Assembly (NCBI GenBank): GCA_023512475.1
Contig: JAILZL010000002.1
Span: 1-64,000, forward strand
Reading direction: 5' to 3'
DNA length: 64,000 nt
DNA from: Syntrophobacterales bacterium
Lineage (GTDB): Bacteria > Desulfobacterota > Desulfobaccia > Desulfobaccales > 0-14-0-80-60-11
In this document: positions 53,666-62,207 of the stretch, in pieces
Position numbering within the stretch: position 1 is the first letter of the stretch
Layout of the letters: the number at the start of each line of letters is the position of its first letter
Notes under the pieces: model-generated
What the model saw: the letters and a program-made list of their open reading frames with translations, nothing else
The model's database searches: none
What the model was told of the DNA's origin: nothing
Program-made: the position numbers and the translations under genes

Positions 53666-56470
53666 TTACAGCTGCCGTTCCTTGAGGACCCCCAGACCCT
53701 TGGCCTCCTTGATGGCCGCGTGGGCCGCCGCCATACGGGCGATGGGGATGCGCATGGGCGAGCAGGAGACGTAGTTGAGGCCGATCTTGTGGCAGAATTC
53801 GATGGCCTGGGGCTGACCGCCGTGCTCGCCGCAGATGCCGATCTTCAGCTCCGGCCGGGTCTGGCGGCCCTCCGTCACTGCGATCTGCATGAGCCGCCCC
53901 ACCCCCAGCTCGTCCAGGATTTCAAAGGGGTTGTGCAACAGGATGCCCTCGGTGTTGTAGATGGGGAGGAACTTGTTCTCCGCATCCTCCCGGGAGAAGG
54001 AGAAGGTCCCCTGGGTGAGGTCGTTGGTGCCGAAGGAGAAGAACTCCGCCACCGTGGCGATGCGGGCGGCCCGGAGGCAGGCCCGGGCGATCTCGATCAT
54101 GGTGCCGAACTTGTAGTTGATCTTGACGTTGTAGCGTTTCTCCACCTCCCGATGGATGGTCTCCACCCGGGGTTTGACCCAGACCAGCTCCTGGACGGTG
54201 CAGACGTTGGGCACCATGATCTCCGGCCGGGCGTCGATCTTTTCCCGCAAAGCCAAAGCGGTGGCCTCAAAGATGGCCTGGATCTGCATGTCGTAGATTT
54301 CCGGGAAGGAGATGCCGCAGCGGACGCCCCGGTTCCCCAGCATGGGGTTGTACTCATGCAGCACCCGCACCCGGCGCAGGAGCTTCTCCTTTTCCTCCAG
54401 CAGTTTTTGATCCAGGCGTTTGGCCTTGAATTCAGCGAACTCCCGGGTCATGGACTCCAGGCTGGGGATCTGTTTGGTGACCTCCGGGTCCAGCATGGCG
54501 ATGCCGCCGGGGATCTGCTCCAGGCCGGACATGATGCGGGTGAATTCCCGGAGTCGGTTGAGGTCGCTCACCAGTTCCTCCAGGGTGGGGAGGAATTCGT
54601 GCAGGGGCGGGTCCAGCAGCCGGATGGTCACCGGCAGGCCGTTCATGGCCCGGAAGATCTCTAAGAAGTCCTGGCGCTGCATGGGCAGGAGCTTGTCGGC
54701 CCAGCGTTTGCGTTCCTCCGGGGTGTCCGCCAGGATCATATTGCGCATCAGGGGCAGGCGGTCCGCCTCATTGAACATGCGCTCGGTGCGGCATAACCCG
54801 ATGCCCCGGGCGCCGTGGCTGCGGGCCTTGATGGCCATGTCCGGGGTGTCGGCGTTGGCCCAGACTTCCAGGCGGGCGTGGCGGTCGGCCCATTCCATCA
54901 AGGTCTTCAGGTCCTTGGGGAGCTCCGGGTCCAGCATGGGCACCGCGCCCAGATAGAGCTTGCCGGCGGTGCCGTCAATGGTGACGATGTCCCCTTCCTT
55001 GATGACCACGGAGCCCACCCGGGCTTCCCGGAGCTCGTAGTTGATGTCCAGGCCTTCGGCGCCGGAGACGCAGGGCTTGCCCATGCCCCGGGCCACCACC
55101 GCGGCGTGGGAGGTCTTGCCGCCCCGGCTGGTGAGGATCCCCTGGGCCGCAAAGAAGCCGTGGATGTCCTCCGGCTTGGTCTCCACCCGGGTGAGGATGA
55201 CCTTCTCCCCCTGGTGGCCCAGCGCTTCCGCCCGGTCGGCGTCGAAGATCACCTTGCCGGTGGCCGCGCCCGGGGAAGCCGGGATGCCCACCGCCAGGGG
55301 CTCCTGTTTGAAGGAGGGGTCGATGCGGCGGTGCAGGAACTGCTCCAGCATGTCCGGGTCAATCCGGAGCAAGGCCTCCTCCTCGGTGATGAGGCCTTCC
55401 CTGACCATATCCACCGAGGTCTTGCACAGCGCCCAGGCGTTCATCTTGGCGTTGCGGGTCTGGAGCATGTAGAGCTTGCCCCGCTCGATGGTGAACTCGA
55501 AGTCCTGCACCTCCCGGTAGTGCTTCTCCAGGATGGTGCGCATCTTCTCCAGCTCCCGGTAGATTTCCGGCATGTCGGTGCGCAGCTCCCGGATGGGCCG
55601 GGGGGTGCGGATGCCCGCCACCACGTCCTCGCCCTGGGCGTTGATGAGGTAATCGCCATAGAGGACGTTTTCGCCGGTGCCCGGGTCCCGGGTGAAGCCC
55701 ACGCCGGTGGCGGAGTCGTTGCCCATATTGCCGAAGACCATGGTGCAGATGTTCACCGCGGTGCCGTGGGCCATGTCCGGGGTGATCTTGAACTGCCGGC
55801 GGTAATCCACCGCCCGCTTCCCCATCCAGGATTTGAACACCCCTTCGATGGCAATGACCAGCTGCGCCCAGGGATCCTGGGGGAAGGGCCGGCCGGTCTC
55901 CTTTTTGATGTACTCCTTGAACCGCTCGCAGACCTCCTTCAGGGCCTCGGCGGACAGCTCCGTGTCCACGTGGGCATGATACTTTTTCTTGATCTCCTCG
56001 AAGATCTCGTCGAAGCCCTCATCCCGCACCCCCAGACCGATCTTGCCGAAGAGCTGCAGGAAGCGGCGGTAGGTGTCGTACACGAAGCGCTCGTTTTGGG
56101 TGAGTTCCACCAGCCCCTTGGCCACCTCGTCATTGAGACCCAGGTTGAGGATGGTGTCCATCATGCCGGGCATGGAGAGGGCGGAACCGGACCGCACAGA
56201 AACCAACAGGGGGTTTTTCGGGTCCCCGAAGCCCTTGCCGGTTTTCTTTTCCAGGGCCTCCATGTACTCATGCACTTCGTTCATGAGATTTTCGGGGAAG
56301 CGGCCGTTTTCCAGGTAATCCACATTGGCTTCGGTGGTGATGACAAATCCCGGCGGCACCGGCAGGCCGATCTGGGTCATGGTGCACAACCCCGCGCCTT
56401 TGCCCCCCAACAGCTTTTTATTGGTGCCGTCCCCCTCTTCGAAGGCATAGCAATACCGCTTCTGTGTCAT
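53666..56470 (-). CDS. ppdK: Pyruvate, phosphate dikinase
   Basis: This enzyme interconverts pyruvate + ATP + Pi with PEP + AMP + PPi. At 934 aa it is full length. The N-terminal nucleotide-binding domain starts YAFEEGDGTNKKLLGGKGAGL. The swivel domain carries the phosphohistidine in TSRGGKTSHAAVVARGMG, and the C-terminal PEP barrel has ...IGICGEHGG with the catalytic Cys and FCHKIGLNYVSCSPMRIP. The ATG at 56470 is preferred for GGAG eight bases upstream; the frame opens at 56497. It gives reversible PEP formation suited to an energy-limited anaerobe. Confidence 0.97.
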   Translation of the reverse strand: MTQKRYCYAFEEGDGTNKKLLGGKGAGLCTMTQIGLPVPPGFVITTEANVDYLENGRFPENLMNEVHEYMEALEKKTGKGFGDPKNPLLVSVRSGSALSMPGMMDTILNLGLNDEVAKGLVELTQNERFVYDTYRRFLQLFGKIGLGVRDEGFDEIFEEIKKKYHAHVDTELSAEALKEVCERFKEYIKKETGRPFPQDPWAQLVIAIEGVFKSWMGKRAVDYRRQFKITPDMAHGTAVNICTMVFGNMGNDSATGVGFTRDPGTGENVLYGDYLINAQGEDVVAGIRTPRPIRELRTDMPEIYRELEKMRTILEKHYREVQDFEFTIERGKLYMLQTRNAKMNAWALCKTSVDMVREGLITEEEALLRIDPDMLEQFLHRRIDPSFKQEPLAVGIPASPGAATGKVIFDADRAEALGHQGEKVILTRVETKPEDIHGFFAAQGILTSRGGKTSHAAVVARGMGKPCVSGAEGLDINYELREARVGSVVIKEGDIVTIDGTAGKLYLGAVPMLDPELPKDLKTLMEWADRHARLEVWANADTPDMAIKARSHGARGIGLCRTERMFNEADRLPLMRNMILADTPEERKRWADKLLPMQRQDFLEIFRAMNGLPVTIRLLDPPLHEFLPTLEELVSDLNRLREFTRIMSGLEQIPGGIAMLDPEVTKQIPSLESMTREFAEFKAKRLDQKLLEEKEKLLRRVRVLHEYNPMLGNRGVRCGISFPEIYDMQIQAIFEATALALREKIDARPEIMVPNVCTVQELVWVKPRVETIHREVEKRYNVKINYKFGTMIEIARACLRAARIATVAEFFSFGTNDLTQGTFSFSREDAENKFLPIYNTEGILLHNPFEILDELGVGRLMQIAVTEGRQTRPELKIGICGEHGGQPQAIEFCHKIGLNYVSCSPMRIPIARMAAAHAAIKEAKGLGVLKERQL

Positions 56471-56597
56471 GTCCTTCTCTCCTTGTCCCTGATCCATGGC
56501 TTGCTGTGGCCGTTAGGTTAGCTGCATGTGTGAAAAATTTCAAAAGGAAAATGCATCCCCGGGGCCTGGGGTGAGGGTAATTCCGACAGTCTCCTCC

Positions 56598-57212
56598 TCA
56601 TGGATCCCCGGTGAGGGACGGCCGGCTCAGTTCCCCGATGGCCGCCATCAGCCGGGTAGTGAGGGCCGGGGCCAGTCTGGAGCGGGGGGCGTACAGCGGC
56701 GGCCCCAGGCGCACCCGGGCCTCAAAGCCCACCGTCCGGGGCCGGTAGCTGATGCCCACCGGAATAAAGGGCAGCGGCCCGCAGCCGTTTCTTTCCTGCA
56801 AGCTCAAGAGGTATTGGATGAGGCGGTGTTTGCCGGGGCCCACCCGCCCCGGCACGTAGGTCCCTTCCGGAAAGAGGACAAGGTAAGCGCGCCGGGCCAG
56901 CAAGGGGAGGAGCTGGCGAAAGGAGGACAGGGTGGCCCGGGGGCTGGCCCGGTCCACCGGGATGCCGCCCAAGGCCCGGAGGAATTCCCGCACCCCCGGG
57001 GTGGTGAAGAGCTCCACCTTGGCGATGTAAAAGAGGGGCGGGGGCAGGGCCAGACCCACCACCGGGATGTCCTCCCAGCGCTGATGCTTGGGGCAGAGCA
57101 CCGCCGGTCCCGGGGGCAGATGCTCCAGACCGGAGACACTCACCCGGAAGATCCGGGCCCAGGTGTGGCGCAGCAGACCCTGACAGAGGCGGTAGAGGGT
57201 AGGGGAGTGCAT
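56598..57212 (-). CDS. plsC: 1-acyl-glycerol-3-phosphate acyltransferase (PlsC-like)
   Basis: This 204-aa acyltransferase makes phosphatidic acid. The HX4D catalytic motif is CPKHQRWEDIPV, followed by KVELFTTPGVREFLRALGGIPVDR and FPEGTYVPG. The C-terminus has PVGISYRPR. The ATG at 57212 gives the normal N-terminus (LYRLCQGLLRHTWARIFRV); the frame opens earlier, at 57383, over the divergent gap. The ribosome site is weak. It is divergent from the cysteine desulfurase. Confidence 0.88.
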   Translation of the reverse strand: MHSPTLYRLCQGLLRHTWARIFRVSVSGLEHLPPGPAVLCPKHQRWEDIPVVGLALPPPLFYIAKVELFTTPGVREFLRALGGIPVDRASPRATLSSFRQLLPLLARRAYLVLFPEGTYVPGRVGPGKHRLIQYLLSLQERNGCGPLPFIPVGISYRPRTVGFEARVRLGPPLYAPRSRLAPALTTRLMAAIGELSRPSLTGDP

Positions 57213-57381
57213 CACCGGGTCTCTTTCCCTGGCGGCGGCCTCAATTCCGGGTCCTGGGTGTGAGGTGGGGGTGCGGAAGCGATGCGGTGCCCTTCTCAGC
57301 CTGATCTCAGCCCGTATTATTCCCGATATTATGCTAAAATCAGAACCACTGTCAACCTGTGCCCCGGCCCGGAGGTGGAGC

Positions 57382-58506
57382 ATGATTTACCTGGATTACA
57401 ACGCCACCACCCCCATCGCCCCGGAGGTGGCCGCGGCCATGGCCCCTTATCTGGAGCGGGAGTACGGCAACCCTTCCAGCGACTACCCCTTGGGATGGAG
57501 CGCCAAACTGGCGGTGGAGCAGGCCCGGCGCCAGGTGGCGGCCCTCATCCATGCCCGGCCGGAGGAGATTGTCTTTACCGGCTGCGCCACCGAAGCCAAC
57601 AACCTGGTGCTCAAGGGCGTCGCCTGGCACTTCAAGGGCGGACAGATCATCACCACCGCAGTGGAGCATCCCGCGGTCCTGGCCCCCTGCCGCTGGCTGG
57701 CCACCCAGGGGTTTGAGATCACGGTGCTGCCGGTGGACGGCGAGGGCCGGGTGGACCCGGACGATGTGCGCCGGGCCCTCACCCCCCACACCATCCTCAT
57801 CAGCGTCATGCATGCCAACAACGAAACGGGGGCGCTGCAGCCGGTGGCGGAGGTGGCCGCCCTCGCCCGGGAGGCCGGGGTCTGGTGCCACACCGATGCC
57901 GCCCAGAGCCCCGGGAAGGTGCCGGTGGATGTGGAGGAGCTGGGGGTGGATTTCCTCACCCTGGCGGGCCACAAGTTTTACGCCCCCAAAGGCATCGGCG
58001 CCCTGTACGTCCGCCGGGAGCGGGAGTTCACTCCCCTTTTGCATGGCGGAGGCCAGGAGGGGGGGCGGCGTTCCGGCACGGAGAACGTGCCCCACATCGT
58101 GGGACTGGGGGAGGCGGCCCGGCTGGCCCGGGAGCGCCTGCCGGAGGATGCCTCCCGGATGCAGGCCCTGCGGGACGACCTGCATCGCCTCCTTTCGGAG
58201 GGCTTTCCCCGCCTGCGTCTCAACGGTCCCAGGCGCGAGCGCCTGCCCAATACCCTGAACGTCTCTTTTCCGGGGCTCTCGGGGCGCCGGATCCTCCAGG
58301 GCATCGCCGGGCTGGCCGCCTCGGTGGGGGCCGCCTGCCACGGGGAGGTGGAGACCCCATCCCCGGTGCTTCTGGCCATGGGGCTGACGCCGGAGCTGGC
58401 CCTGGCGGCGGTGCGCCTCAGCGTCGGGCGCTACACCACGGCGGAGGAGGTGGCCCGGGCCGCCGACCTGCTGCTGGCCCGGATCCGGGAACTGACGCCG
58501 GCCTGA
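57382..58506 (+). CDS. Cysteine desulfurase family protein (NifS/IscS-like)
   Basis: This class V PLP aminotransferase (374 aa) releases sulfur from cysteine for Fe-S clusters or thio-cofactors. It starts MIYLDYNATTPIAP. It has the ATEANNLVLKG region, HTDAAQSPGKVPVD and the PLP lysine in LAGHKFYAPKGIGALYVRR. The persulfide cysteine is in SVGAACHGEVETPS. The ATG at 57382 has GGAGGTGGAG upstream; the frame opens at 57265. An extended -10 (TGCTAAAAT) lies about 50 bases upstream. No IscU-like scaffold is adjacent. Confidence 0.93.
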   Translation: MIYLDYNATTPIAPEVAAAMAPYLEREYGNPSSDYPLGWSAKLAVEQARRQVAALIHARPEEIVFTGCATEANNLVLKGVAWHFKGGQIITTAVEHPAVLAPCRWLATQGFEITVLPVDGEGRVDPDDVRRALTPHTILISVMHANNETGALQPVAEVAALAREAGVWCHTDAAQSPGKVPVDVEELGVDFLTLAGHKFYAPKGIGALYVRREREFTPLLHGGGQEGGRRSGTENVPHIVGLGEAARLARERLPEDASRMQALRDDLHRLLSEGFPRLRLNGPRRERLPNTLNVSFPGLSGRRILQGIAGLAASVGAACHGEVETPSPVLLAMGLTPELALAAVRLSVGRYTTAEEVARAADLLLARIRELTPA

Positions 58507-58953
58507 GCCGGGAAGAGGCGGGGAGAGGAGGGATAATCGCGGATGACGGGGACCGGGGAGCGAACGCCGGGACCGGAGGGGGCGGTGGTGCCGGCCATAC
58601 CGGCGCGATCCGGGGCTGACGGGGGGCGGGGGGCAAACGGAGCCGGCCTGCGGGAGAACGAGGGGGGAACCGGTGGCGCGAAAGGCAGTGGTTCCGGAGA
58701 ATAAAAAAGGCGGGTTGCCCCGCCCGCGCCTTGCCTTTCCTGCCCTTTACCTTCCCGCCTGCCCCTCTGAAGATGGGAAGGGCCTTGGCCGACGGTGAAT
58801 GATTACTGACAGCCATCCCGCCTGCACCGAGGTCTTCCTGTCCCCGCCGCCCCGCTCCGCTGCCCCGCTCCGCCGCCCGCTCCGCCGCCCGCTCCGCCGC
58901 CCTGCCTCTGCTTCCCTGCCCTGCTTCCCTTGGCCCGCCTCCCGGGTTCCCCC
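58507..58953. other. Gene-free gap with short GC tandem repeat
   Basis: These 447 bases between the convergent desulfurase and flgM genes hold no supported gene. Around 58852-58905 a 12-base unit close to ccgctccgccgc recurs about four times, followed by a C/T-rich stretch. It looks like a simple-sequence expansion. Confidence 0.5.
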
Positions 58954-59256
58954 TTATGCCTTTTCGGTGAGCATCTCCACGATGAGTTTGTTGGCCACCT
59001 TGGTGGTGTCCACCGTGTAGGTGCCCTGCTCCACGGAGTCCTTCAGGGCCAGGACCTTTTCCGGCCGCACCTCCGGGGTATCCCGGACGATCTGGGCGGC
59101 CTGGTTCAGCAGCCGGGCCTGGGGGGAGAAATGGAGGACATCCACCCCGCCGCTGCCGTGGTCCGGGGGCTTCTGGGTGCGGGTGCCCTCCACCGCCTTG
59201 GCCTGCCCGGTGTGAATCTGCTCAATGCCGATGCCCGTGAGTTCAGTGATTTTCAT
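58954..59256 (-). CDS. flgM: Anti-sigma-28 factor FlgM
   Basis: This 100-aa protein resembles flagellar anti-sigma FlgM, which holds sigma-28 (FliA) inactive until the hook is complete. It starts MKITELTGIGIEQI. The C-terminal sigma-binding part has LHFSPQARLLNQAAQI, RPEKVLALKDSVEQGTYTVD and VANKLIVEML, the usual signature. The ATG at 59256 is chosen; the frame extends to 59298. No other flagellar gene lies in the window, so flagellar genes are presumably elsewhere. Confidence 0.88.
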   Translation of the reverse strand: MKITELTGIGIEQIHTGQAKAVEGTRTQKPPDHGSGGVDVLHFSPQARLLNQAAQIVRDTPEVRPEKVLALKDSVEQGTYTVDTTKVANKLIVEMLTEKA

Positions 59257-59378
59257 AGGCAGATTGCGTCCCTTTCCCTGAGGTGCCCAGGGGGCCAAGA
59301 AGAGCGCGGTCCGTTGGGGCCGACCTCTTATCTTCCTTTATCGGCTGTCGCCCCGTCACACTTGAAAAGTTTTCCCTT

Positions 59379-60311
59379 TCAGAGCGGGTCCTCCCCCAGC
59401 CAGAGGTAAAAAAACCGGGGGTCCCACTCCAGCAGCTCCGGGGCCAGGGAGTAGATGGTGGGCCGGTAGCTGCCGGGGCGGTGATAGACCACCACCCGGG
59501 CTTCGGTGAGGCCGGCCCGCTCCCGGGCCAGGGCGAGGGCGTCGTCCAGGTAGCCGATGCGGTCCACCAGGCCCAGGTCCTTGGCCTGGGCGGCGGTGAA
59601 GATGCGGCCGTCGGCCAGGGGGCGCACCTTATCCGGGGAGAGCCCCCGCCCTTGGGCCACCACCTCCAGGAAGCGGCCGTAAAAATCCGCGATGATGCCC
59701 TCCATCAGTTGCTTCTCCTCCGGGCCGGCCGGCTTGAAGGGGGACCAGAAATCCTTGAAGCGGCCGCTCTTCACCACCTCGGCCTCAATGCCGGTCCGAT
59801 CCATCAGGCCCTTGAGGTTGGGTTTCAGGGCCACCACTCCGATGGAGCCGGTGACACCGCTGGGCTGCGCCACGATGACATCCGCGGCCTGGGCGACAAA
59901 ATAGCCCCCGGAGGCCGCCACCCCCATCAGGGCGGCGATGACCGGCCGGCGGTGCTCCCGCTTGAAGACCAGGATCTCATGGTGCATGAGGTCGGCGCCG
60001 CTCACCATCCCCCCGGGGGAGTTGATGCGCAGCACCACCGCCTTGATGCGGGGGTCCTTGCCGGCTTTCTCCAGCTCCTCCTTGAGGCGGGCGGCATCGG
60101 TGCCGCCGAAGAGGGACTTGAGCCCTCGGCGGGGGCTGTCGGTGAGGAACCCGGAGATGTCCACCAGCAGGATCTTGTCCTGCCCCCGGCCGGAGACCAC
60201 CTTTTCCTGCAGGGGTTTTTGCTCCTCAAAGAGGTCCACCTTGACGGTGACGCAGCCCCAAAGACAGCTCACCCCCCAAGCCAGGAGCACAATTGTTTGT
60301 CTCCACCGCAT
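59379..60311 (-). CDS. sppA: Signal peptide peptidase SppA
   Basis: This 310-aa S49-family protease degrades cleaved signal peptides. An N-terminal hydrophobic segment (TIVLLAWGVSCLWGCVTV) anchors it; the cysteine might be lipidated but the lipobox is poor. The Ser nucleophile is in GVAASGGYFVAQAAD, with GSIGVV after it, and the general-base lysine is probably in SGRFKDFWSP. It is a single-domain, short form. It is alone between flgM and the TPR lipoprotein. Confidence 0.92.
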   Translation of the reverse strand: MRWRQTIVLLAWGVSCLWGCVTVKVDLFEEQKPLQEKVVSGRGQDKILLVDISGFLTDSPRRGLKSLFGGTDAARLKEELEKAGKDPRIKAVVLRINSPGGMVSGADLMHHEILVFKREHRRPVIAALMGVAASGGYFVAQAADVIVAQPSGVTGSIGVVALKPNLKGLMDRTGIEAEVVKSGRFKDFWSPFKPAGPEEKQLMEGIIADFYGRFLEVVAQGRGLSPDKVRPLADGRIFTAAQAKDLGLVDRIGYLDDALALARERAGLTEARVVVYHRPGSYRPTIYSLAPELLEWDPRFFYLWLGEDPL

Positions 60312-60383
60312 GGCTGGCCGCCCATTTCTGAGAGAAGGGCCTGGAGGCCTGGCTCCGCCGCCCCCTCCCTCCCGGGCTCATCG

Positions 60384-60456
60384 CCCCGCCCCCTCCATGG
60401 GGGGTGGGGGAGTGGTCTCAGATGAGGGTACAGGGATCCGCGACTGCCGGCCCCCC
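60384..60456 (+). repeat. Possible degenerate hairpin repeat, copy D
   Basis: CCATGGGGGGTGGGGGAG, then CAGGGATC-cgc-GA and CCGGCC, follow the order of the right half of copies A-C, but the second stem arm is damaged. It lies between sppA and the TPR lipoprotein gene. Confidence 0.35.
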
Positions 60457-60475
60457 GCCATAATTCTGTCCAGGC

Positions 60476-61285
60476 TCACCTTAGCGGAATTTGGGCGGTG
60501 GCGCCAGGGCTTTGGGCCTCTTTCAGGAGAATTTCCGCTTTGCGGCGGTCCTCCGTCAGACCCTGGGGCCAGACGGGGTGGTCGGTGGCGGAAAGAACCT
60601 GGGTCAAGGCCTGCAGGGCTTCGGCCTTCCTCCCCAACTTCAGGCAGGTCTCCGCCAAAAAGAGCTGGTTGGTGCTGGTTTTGGGGGCGAGGCGCACGGC
60701 CTGGCGCAGGTGATCCAGGGATTTGCTGAGATCACCCACGGAGATGGGCCACGGAGGGGCCTCGCTGTACAGCCGCCCCAGCACCCGGTGGGGACCAGCC
60801 TGATCGTAGGCGGGATTCAGGGTCGCGGCCCGCTGAAGGCGCGCCTCGATCTCCGGGAGCATCCTCAGGGCCCGTCCGGCCCCGCAGGTTTTGGCGGTGC
60901 CGCACAGATTGAGGGACGACCAGTAATAGCCCTCCACCCGCTCCGGCTGCTCGGTGAGGAGGAGCTCGGCGTAATGGCGCCCCTTCTCCAGATAGACGTC
61001 CCGTGCCGGCGGGGGCAGGTGTTCCGCCAGGAGGAAGGCCGTCCGGGCCAGACGGGCCAGCACCTGGGGCCGGTCCGGGCCGGCGGCCGACAGCCGGAGC
61101 TCGGCCTGGGTCAGTTCCTCCTGCCAGCGGGCGAGGGCTGCAGACGAATCGGTCTCCGGCCCCGGCGCGGTCAAAGGACGGCTGCCGCCGCAGGCCAGGG
61201 CCAGGCAGATCAGCACCAGGGAGGCAAAAAGCCGAAAGCGCGTCCGGGCGGATGCACCAACCGCCCATGCCCCAGGGGTGTTCAT
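60476..61285 (-). CDS. TPR lipoprotein (TatT-like)
   Basis: This 269-aa protein has an N-terminal signal ending in the lipobox LALAC, then helical repeats of TPR type (LARLARTAFLLAEHL, YYWSSLNLCGTAKTCG, AYDQAGPHRVLGRLYSEAP, NQLFLAETCLKLGRKAEALQAL). The CGTAKTCGAG region and overall order resemble the TRAP-transporter-associated TatT protein, but no TRAP genes are nearby. The ATG at 61285 puts the lipobox at a normal distance; the frame opens at 61525 over the rpsU promoter. Confidence 0.82.
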   Translation of the reverse strand: MNTPGAWAVGASARTRFRLFASLVLICLALACGGSRPLTAPGPETDSSAALARWQEELTQAELRLSAAGPDRPQVLARLARTAFLLAEHLPPPARDVYLEKGRHYAELLLTEQPERVEGYYWSSLNLCGTAKTCGAGRALRMLPEIEARLQRAATLNPAYDQAGPHRVLGRLYSEAPPWPISVGDLSKSLDHLRQAVRLAPKTSTNQLFLAETCLKLGRKAEALQALTQVLSATDHPVWPQGLTEDRRKAEILLKEAQSPGATAQIPLR

Positions 61286-61399
61286 GCTGATTAAGATAAC
61301 ACGGAGGCGCAGGAATGCAAGGCGCGGCCTTAGGGACCTCCCGGGCCGGGCGGGGAGGGAAAAATCCCTCGCCTTCGCCCGGGCGCCGCAGAAAAACCC

Positions 61400-61427
61400 T
61401 TGACAGGTTGGCCCCAGATGATACAAA
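61400..61427 (+). promoter_or_regulatory. Candidate rpsU promoter
   Basis: TTGACA (61400-61405), a 16-base spacer and TACAAA (61422-61427) lie about 100 bases before rpsU. The leader that follows is AT-rich at first and then G-rich. Confidence 0.55.
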
Positions 61428-61527
61428 CATTTATCTTTAGGTTCCTTTTGAGGCCCAAGCCGAGGCGCGTCCCCGGGCAGGGGCCGCAAAGACCAGGCAA
61501 TCTGACCATGGGAGGGGGGAGACATGA

Positions 61528-61731
61528 ATGCCCGGCGTGCGGGTGAAGCCCAATGAGCCCTTCGAGGTGGCCCTGAAGCGCTTCAAGAAGCAGTGCGAGA
61601 AGGCCGGGATCCTCTCTGAGATTCGCAAGCGGGAACATTACGAGAAACCGAGCATCAAGCGCAAGAAGAAGATTCTGGCGGCCAAGAAGCGGGCCCTGAA
61701 GAAGCTGCGCAAGCTCGAGAGCCATTCATGA
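61528..61731 (+). CDS. rpsU: Small ribosomal subunit protein bS21
   Basis: This 67-aa, very basic protein of the 30S subunit platform shows the family pattern [24 protein letters not shown] and a Lys/Arg-rich C-terminus ([19 protein letters not shown]). A G-rich ribosome site (GGGAGGGGGGAGA) is close upstream. Its stop overlaps the ATG of yqeY by 4 bases, the common rpsU-yqeY pair. Confidence 0.96.
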   Translation: MPGVRVKPNEPFEVALKRFKKQCEKAGILSEIRKREHYEKPSIKRKKKILAAKKRALKKLRKLESHS

Positions 61732-62177
61732 GCATCCTGCTGGAACGACTGGATCAGGCGTTCAAGGAGAGCCTGAAAGGTCATCAGGAGGTGGCGCTGT
61801 CCACTTTGCGGATGCTGCGTACTGCGCTCAAGAACCGCCAAGTGGAATTACGACGGCCGCTTACGGACACCGAAGTCCAGGCGGTCATTGCGGCCCAGGC
61901 CAAACAACGGCGGGAGGCCATCGCCGAGTACACCAAAGCCGGCCGCATGGATCTGGCCCACAAAGAGGAGGAGGAACTCCGGTTCCTCCTCTCTTTTTTG
62001 CCGCCCCAGCTGTCTGAGGCCGAGCTGGAGGCGGAGATCGACCGCATCATCGCCGAGGTGGGGGCGGCCTCGGCCAAGGATCTGGGGAAGGTCATGAAAG
62101 CCGCCATGGCCCAGTTGGCCGGCCGGGCGGAAGGCAGGCTGGTGCAGGAGATCGTCCGGCGACGGCTCGGCTCCTGA
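61728..62177 (+). CDS. yqeY: GatB/YqeY domain protein
   Basis: This 149-aa helical protein is related to the C-terminal tRNA-binding domain of GatB. It has [55 protein letters not shown] and [19 protein letters not shown]. The exact function is unsettled (tRNA-related or Glu-ADT-like). It is coupled to rpsU, and mutS2 follows after 30 bases. Confidence 0.94.
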   Translation: MSILLERLDQAFKESLKGHQEVALSTLRMLRTALKNRQVELRRPLTDTEVQAVIAAQAKQRREAIAEYTKAGRMDLAHKEEEELRFLLSFLPPQLSEAELEAEIDRIIAEVGAASAKDLGKVMKAAMAQLAGRAEGRLVQEIVRRRLGS

Positions 62178-62207
62178 TCCGCATCGCCACAGGGGGAATG
62201 GCGAGGC

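Noticed and set aside
58852-58905. CRISPR-like repeats
   Set aside because: The units are directly adjacent with no unique spacers, so this is a simple tandem repeat.
60476-61525. Longer start for the TPR lipoprotein
   Set aside because: The extra 80 residues would precede a signal/lipobox and cover the rpsU promoter; the ATG at 61285 fits a lipoprotein.
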